Origin: an uncultured Collinsella sp.
GTDB taxonomy: Bacteria; Actinomycetota; Coriobacteriia; Coriobacteriales; Coriobacteriaceae
DNA: 9,688 bases
Reading direction: 5' to 3'
NCBI GenBank assembly: GCA_900550965.1
Contig: URUC01000075.1
Coordinates: forward strand, 1 to 9,688
The position numbers and the translations under genes are program-made. Below are positions 5,609 to 9,688 of this stretch, in pieces (positions within the stretch are counted from its first letter, which is position 1; each line of letters begins with the position of its first letter). Under the pieces are notes generated by a model. It saw only the letters and a list, made by a program, of their open reading frames with translations, made no database searches and was not told the origin of the DNA.

Positions 5609-6650
5609 ATTTCGATTTGTCGACCTGGGCGACGAAGTCAGCGAACTCCTGCTGGAGGGAAAACGGGGGAACCGGGACCTTCATTTCCTTGAAACTCTTC
5701 AAAGTTACGGTTCGTTGGGCGGCGCCTTTTGCGCACCGATCCATATATCTTTGTGCGTCCTCAGAAAGTAAGGCAGCGTGTAGATAATTGCTGTCGATCA
5801 AATCATGCCGAGGCTTTAGGTATGCGATATGGCGCTGAAAACAAAATGGCCTATCGTCTTCGACAATCGCAGGATGGCCAAACGAGCCCACGGCAGAAAC
5901 AAGGACATCACCGACCTCAATCGGAGTTCGACGGATAAGCTGCTCATAGTCTTCTACGGAAATGAACTTATTCGTATCGTAGTTAACAGTATCTGAGGTG
6001 ATATTGCTGACAAAAAGAAACGGGATTCCCCTGTCAACGAACTTCGGGGGCTGGTGCGTTCCATCAGTAATAATTGAACACACATCCTTGAGAGGCTTCA
6101 AGTCCGTGCTATTCAGACGTCCGAACATCTCGACAAATTGTGATTTGACGACGTCATCGCAGGCTGTAAGCAGCTGCCTGTAGTGAGACCGCGTTTCTTG
6201 TGCGGTCCAGAGTATGTCGGCAAGTTCTTCTTGCTTAGCGATGTTGGGGAGCTCGAACTCAAATTGCGAAAGGCTCTGCCACTTGACTCTTGGCGAGAGG
6301 GAGCCTGCCGAATTGGTGACGGCGTGCTCGAATAGGGCGTCATTCTGGATGATGAACGGGAGCAGTCTCGGAGAGAGGTTGTCCTTGGGGGCGATGACGG
6401 TGATGTCTCCGGAGCAGATTCCGTCGAATGGGGCGACGGCTGCTTTACGTAGGTAGGCCCTACGACGCCCGAATAGCACCTGCCCCTTTGAGAAAGCCTT
6501 AGTGAAGGTGGTCCTGACACCTTCGTCCCAGTGGGCGAGTTCGACCTCGCCGGGGTCTAGATGCTCAAGGCCGACCGTCGGCAGCTCTTGCCCCGCAGGG
6601 ACCTTCTGTTTTATTTCGCGGGCCACATCGCCCAGGCAAACGTGGGTCAT
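5577..6650 (-). CDS. hsdS: Type I restriction-modification specificity subunit HsdS, 3'-truncated
   Basis: The 357-residue protein would direct the methyltransferase complex to its two-part DNA target. Target recognition domain 1 is about residues 1-136. The central conserved region is 137-178 (KQEELADILWTAQ to VVKSQFVEMFG). Domain 2 is about 184-330, and the distal conserved region starts at 331 (SLQQEFADFVAQVDKSKF). Family members normally continue about 20-25 residues after VDKSKF with a helix pairing with the central one. Here the frame instead continues for nine unrelated residues (KLGTCGGML) that are antisense of the recombinase gene. The start at 6650 is one base past the hsdM2 stop, with GGTGAG just upstream; longer in-frame starts (6686, 6671, 6662) would lie inside hsdM2. 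The second domain is AT-richer than the hsdM genes, as is common for exchanged domains. Activity with the shortened end is uncertain. Confidence 0.88.
   Translation of the reverse strand: MTHVCLGDVAREIKQKVPAGQELPTVGLEHLDPGEVELAHWDEGVRTTFTKAFSKGQVLFGRRRAYLRKAAVAPFDGICSGDITVIAPKDNLSPRLLPFIIQNDALFEHAVTNSAGSLSPRVKWQSLSQFEFELPNIAKQEELADILWTAQETRSHYRQLLTACDDVVKSQFVEMFGRLNSTDLKPLKDVCSIITDGTHQPPKFVDRGIPFLFVSNITSDTVNYDTNKFISVEDYEQLIRRTPIEVGDVLVSAVGSFGHPAIVEDDRPFCFQRHIAYLKPRHDLIDSNYLHAALLSEDAQRYMDRCAKGAAQRTVTLKSFKEMKVPVPPFSLQQEFADFVAQVDKSKFKLGTCGGML
5607..5624. repeat. 18-base direct repeat, copy at the hsdS-recombinase junction
   Basis: AAATTTCGATTTGTCGAC matches the copy at 6135-6152 at 15 of 18 bases in the same orientation. 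It spans the hsdS VDKSKF codons at the point where family similarity ends and begins inside the recombinase stop codon. It contains TCGA-TTTG-TCGA, a small dyad. Candidate recombination site; this is inference. Confidence 0.45.
6135..6152. repeat. 18-base direct repeat, copy at the end of the hsdS central region
   Basis: AAATTGTGATTTGACGAC encodes the VVKSQF stretch at the end of the central conserved region, just before target recognition domain 2. It matches 5607-5624 at 15 of 18 bases. Together the two copies bracket domain 2. Confidence 0.45.
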
Positions 6651-6651
6651 G

Positions 6652-8142
6652 TTACTCACCATCGTTTTCATGCAATTTCGCAGCAATATTATCGAGCAGG
6701 GACGCGGCCTCTGTGGAGGCGGCTCTCCAGCTTTCTACCGTCTCCTCGATGCTTCTATCGTCAGCATTTTCATCATTGGCGGGCTTCACGTACAGAGGGA
6801 TGGAGAGCGAGAAAGCGTTGTCCTCGAGCTCACTAAACGATGCGTGGGATGAGAAACCTTCGATGTCCTCGTCAGATCGGTAGGCATCGACGATTCTCTT
6901 GATGTGTTGAGGCTCAAGGTAGCTTTGCGCGTTCTTGCGGGTTACCTCGGCAGAGGCGTCTACGAACAGTATTTTCTTGCTTCGATTCGGCGCTTTCTCG
7001 CTGCGGCAGATGAGGATGCAGGCCTCCATGGGCGAGTTGAAGAAGAGGTTTGCGCCGAGTCCGATGACCGCCTCAACGAGATCGCTTCTCACGAGCCTTT
7101 CGCGCATCTCCGATTCCTCGTTGCGGAAGAGTACGCCATGGGGAAGAAGGATGGCGCACCTTCCACTCCTCGGGTCCATGCTCTTGAGGATATGCTGTAT
7201 GAAGGCATAGTCGGCCCGCCCCTGCGGCGGGGTGCCGAGGAAGTTGCGGCCGTAGGGGTCCGACGCGAACGCCTCGCGGTCCCATTGCTTGATCGAATAG
7301 GGAGGATTAGCGAGCACCATATCGAAGGTGCGTAGCTTTCCCGCCTCGAGGAAGGCTGGGTGCCGCAGCGTGTCGTCGTTTGCAATCTCGAAGTCCTCGA
7401 CGCCGTGCAGGAATAGGTTCATGCGTCCGATGGCGGAGGATAGCTGGTTGATCTCCTGTCCGTAGGCGTGAACGTTACGCCATTCCTCTCCGTGCTGTTT
7501 GAGGTGGGCGATGGAGGAGATGAGCATGCCGGCGCTGCCGCAGGTGGGGTCGTAGATGGACTCGCCCGGTTTGGGTTGGAGGATCTCGGTCATCAGATGG
7601 ACGACCGTGCGGTTGGTGTAGAACTCCTGTGCCGTGTGCCCTGAGTCGTCTGCGAACTTCTTGATGAGGTACTCGTAGCCCTGACCGAGTTCGTCCTCGG
7701 GACAATTGGCGATGGAGAGCGTTATAGCGCTGAAGTGCTCGATGAGGTCCTTGAGCAGGCGGTCGGGAAGTCGTTTCTTGTTAGTCCAGGCGGCGTCGCC
7801 GAAGATGCCACGCAGCTTGGAGCCGTTGGCCGTCTCGATGACGCGGAAGGCGCCTACGATCGCCTTACCGACGTTTTCCGTTGCCTCACGGATATCGCAC
7901 CAGTGGGCGCCGTCCGGGATTGCGAAGCTGTGGTTCTCGGGAAGGGCTGCGAACTCCGCATCTCCGCCGGAGGCTTCCAACGCTTCGGCGGTCTCCTCGT
8001 CGTAGACGTCGGAGAGACGCTTGAAGAACAGCAGCGGGAAGATGTACTGCTTGTACGACCCGGCATCGATGTAGGTGCGTAGCAGAACGGCCGCGTTCCA
8101 TAGATGGTTGTTTAGCTCTTCCTGGGGGATTCTACTCTCCAT
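6652..8142 (-). CDS. hsdM: Type I restriction-modification methyltransferase subunit HsdM (second copy)
   Basis: A 496-residue N6-adenine DNA methyltransferase subunit. The N-terminal helical HsdM domain covers about residues 5-140 (KQYIFPLLFFKRLSDVYDEE). The catalytic domain shows EFYTNRTVVHLM (173-184), the SAM-binding motif I DPTCGSAGML (198-207) and motif IV NPPY (279-282). The C-terminal region ends in a probable coiled helix. The protein differs from the usual EFYTPR sequence by TNR, which I recall as a subfamily trait rather than damage. It is clearly paralogous to the upstream HsdM, with long near-identical stretches such as ALPENHSFA and NVGKAIV. The start at 8142 is favoured over 8148 because AAGGGAGG lies eight bases before it but only two before the other. 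It overlaps the hsdM1 3' end by 11 bases and ends one base before hsdS, so translation is probably coupled. Confidence 0.92.
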   Translation of the reverse strand: MESRIPQEELNNHLWNAAVLLRTYIDAGSYKQYIFPLLFFKRLSDVYDEETAEALEASGGDAEFAALPENHSFAIPDGAHWCDIREATENVGKAIVGAFRVIETANGSKLRGIFGDAAWTNKKRLPDRLLKDLIEHFSAITLSIANCPEDELGQGYEYLIKKFADDSGHTAQEFYTNRTVVHLMTEILQPKPGESIYDPTCGSAGMLISSIAHLKQHGEEWRNVHAYGQEINQLSSAIGRMNLFLHGVEDFEIANDDTLRHPAFLEAGKLRTFDMVLANPPYSIKQWDREAFASDPYGRNFLGTPPQGRADYAFIQHILKSMDPRSGRCAILLPHGVLFRNEESEMRERLVRSDLVEAVIGLGANLFFNSPMEACILICRSEKAPNRSKKILFVDASAEVTRKNAQSYLEPQHIKRIVDAYRSDEDIEGFSSHASFSELEDNAFSLSIPLYVKPANDENADDRSIEETVESWRAASTEAASLLDNIAAKLHENDGE

Positions 8143-9631
8143 CGACATAGCCTCCCTTCGTTAGCAGATCGAGGAGCCTCTCCTCGGATTCCTTCGTTTG
8201 CTGGAGGAGGTCGTAGAAGCGTTTTCTTGTCTCCGTCGGCGGCTCGACCTTCTCGCGTTTTCTTTCGACGTAGTTGTTCGCCGAGAGCACGTATCCCTCG
8301 CGTTCGATGTCAGCGAGCGTTGCTATGGCGCATTTTTCGACGACGGGCTCGTAGGAGCGATAGAGGGAGAGCATCTCCTGCGCATTCTCTTCCGAGATCA
8401 CGTTCTGCGCGCGCTGAGCAGTGAAGATCTTGCTGCCGTCGATGATGCAGACACGCCCTTGGTGCTCGGCGGGTTTTTCGTTTCTGAGAAACAGCACACA
8501 GGCGGAGACACCGGTGCTGTAGAAGACGCCGCTCGCGAGCGAGATCACTGCCTCGACCTTGTCCGACTTGAGCAACTCCTTGCGGATGGTGCCCTCCTTG
8601 CCGCCGTGGAACAGTGCGCCCTGGGGCAGCACTACAGCGCAGCGACCGCTCTTCTCGTCCATGGAGCAGACCATATGCTGCACCCATGCGAAGTCCGCCG
8701 ACTTGTCCGTGGGGACGCCCCAGATGTTGCGGCCCCACGGGTCCGAGGAGAACTCTGCGGATCCCCAGTTCTTAAGGGAGAAGGGCGGATTGGCGAGGAC
8801 GCAGTCGAATGTCCTGAGGGCATTCCCGGCAAGGAAGGCGGGGTCGCGCAGGGTGTCCCCCTGGGTGATGCGAAAGTCCTTCGCACCGTGGAGGTAGAGG
8901 TTCATGCGTGCTATGGCAGACGTGCTTAGGTTCTTCTCCTGGCCGTAGAGCTTGCCGTAGGCGAGCCTCGAGTTGTCCATCTGACGTACTGCCTCGATGA
9001 GCATGCCGCCCGTGCCGCATGCGGGGTCATAGACGGTCTCTCCGGGCTTTGGCTCGAGCAGGGAGACCATCATCTTCACGATCTCCCTCGGGGTGTAGAA
9101 CTCGCCGGCGTTCTTCTTCTGCATGTCGGCGAACTTCTTGATCAGGTACTCGTAGGCGTCGCCCATCATGTCGGCGTTATAGCTACTGTTGCCGAACTTC
9201 TTTGCAGAGAAATGCTCGATGAGGTCTTTCAGGCGTTCGTCGGAGAGCTTGCCCTTGTCCGTCCAGCTCGCGTCGTCGAAGCTGCTGAAGAGGCCGCTGA
9301 GGGTATCGGGGTTAGCGCGCTCGATACCCACCATGGCGTCAACGATTGCTTTGCCGACGTTCGCGCCGGTGTTGCGCACATCCTGCCAATGGCAGCCGTC
9401 CGGCACCGCGAAGCTGTGGTTTTCAGGCAGGGCGGCGTAGTCTTCGTCTCCGCCCGACATCTCTAGAGCCTCGGCGGCCTCCTCGTCGTAGACGTCTGAG
9501 ATGCGCTTGAAGAAGAGCAACGGCGTGATGTAGCTCTTGTACTCGTCCTGGTTGATGGGGCCACGCAGGATATCGCAGGCTCCGAGTAAGTGGTTTCCCA
9601 GCTCGGATTTACTTATCGGTTCTTCAGTCAT
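8132..9631 (-). CDS. hsdM: Type I restriction-modification methyltransferase subunit HsdM (first copy)
   Basis: A 499-residue N6-adenine DNA methyltransferase subunit, first gene of the operon. The N-terminal HsdM domain is about residues 8-145 (YKSYITPLLFFKRISDVYDE). The catalytic domain follows with GEFYTPREIV (176-185), motif I DPACGTGGML (202-211) and motif IV NPPF (281-284), then NWGSAEFSSDPWGRNIWG. The C-terminus (ERKREKVEPPTETRKRFYDL and on) looks like a coiled segment for contact with HsdS. All motifs appear intact and length is normal. The start ATG at 9631 has only a weak AGGT-type ribosome binding site. Its stop overlaps the next hsdM. In standard systems two identical HsdM bind one HsdS; here two different ones are encoded. 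No restriction subunit gene is in the window. Confidence 0.93.
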   Translation of the reverse strand: MTEEPISKSELGNHLLGACDILRGPINQDEYKSYITPLLFFKRISDVYDEEAAEALEMSGGDEDYAALPENHSFAVPDGCHWQDVRNTGANVGKAIVDAMVGIERANPDTLSGLFSSFDDASWTDKGKLSDERLKDLIEHFSAKKFGNSSYNADMMGDAYEYLIKKFADMQKKNAGEFYTPREIVKMMVSLLEPKPGETVYDPACGTGGMLIEAVRQMDNSRLAYGKLYGQEKNLSTSAIARMNLYLHGAKDFRITQGDTLRDPAFLAGNALRTFDCVLANPPFSLKNWGSAEFSSDPWGRNIWGVPTDKSADFAWVQHMVCSMDEKSGRCAVVLPQGALFHGGKEGTIRKELLKSDKVEAVISLASGVFYSTGVSACVLFLRNEKPAEHQGRVCIIDGSKIFTAQRAQNVISEENAQEMLSLYRSYEPVVEKCAIATLADIEREGYVLSANNYVERKREKVEPPTETRKRFYDLLQQTKESEERLLDLLTKGGYVDGE

Positions 9632-9674
9632 TCAGGTACCTATGAGCTTAAAAATACAAATTACAGCTCTTGTG

Positions 9675-9680
9675 ATTATA
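9675..9680 (-). promoter_or_regulatory. TATAAT -10 element of the hsdM-hsdM-hsdS operon
   Basis: Read on the minus strand, a perfect TATAAT lies 44 bases before the hsdM1 start and would give a leader of about 36 bases. The -35 hexamer would fall just beyond the window edge, so it cannot be checked. Confidence 0.45.
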
Positions 9681-9688
9681 CCGTCATA

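Noticed and set aside
4221..5623. TCGACAAA at 4221-4228 and its inverted copy at 5616-5623 as ends of an invertible segment carrying the recombinase
   Set aside because: The match is only eight bases without extension, and the same octamer also occurs at 5481-5488 and 6130-6137, so it is not specific.
8132..8148. Frameshift or fusion between the two hsdM genes
   Set aside because: The short overlap with a ribosome binding site before the second start is ordinary translational coupling; both proteins are complete.

Overview
The window looks like a piece of a Coriobacteriia chromosome, most likely Collinsella or a close relative. This is inferred from the moderately high GC, the gene families and the overall protein style; no taxonomic marker gene is present. 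It falls into three regions.

Region 1 (1-1942, + strand): a YheO/DauR-type PAS-HTH transcription regulator (179-832), then an unrecognised Pro/Ala-rich protein with one C-terminal membrane segment (956-1942) that has its own TATAAT element.

Region 2 (1980-4624): a minus-strand AAA+ ATPase of the DUF4143 family (1980-3302) faces an unrecognised plus-strand 177-residue protein (3670-4203). The 367-base gap between their starts is rich in structure. It holds four degenerate units with an exact 33-base period next to the ATPase gene, an 11-bp inverted repeat, and a strongly self-complementary leader (3541-3666) in front of the small gene. The leader combines a 10-bp long-range helix, an H-type pseudoknot, a competing terminator-like hairpin and a helix that would cover the Shine-Dalgarno sequence. 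I do not recognise it as a known riboswitch class. A 421-base gene-free stretch follows.

Region 3 (4625-9688): a type I restriction-modification locus read on the minus strand as hsdM1 (9631-8132), hsdM2 (8142-6652) and hsdS (6650-5577). The three genes overlap or nearly abut, so they should form one translationally coupled operon, with a TATAAT element at the window edge. A tyrosine recombinase (4625-5608, + strand) converges on hsdS and overlaps its 3' end. There are two different, apparently intact HsdM subunits for one HsdS. HsdS has both target recognition domains but its distal conserved helix is missing: the reading frame runs past the family sequence VDKSKF straight into the antisense of the recombinase gene. 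An 18-base direct repeat (15 of 18 identical) lies at this junction and at the end of the central conserved region, bounding the second target recognition domain. This fits a DNA-specificity locus reshaped by site-specific recombination. No hsdR and no second hsdS cassette are in the window.

The points most worth following are the recombinase-linked, truncated hsdS with two HsdM subunits, and the structured leader of the 177-residue protein.
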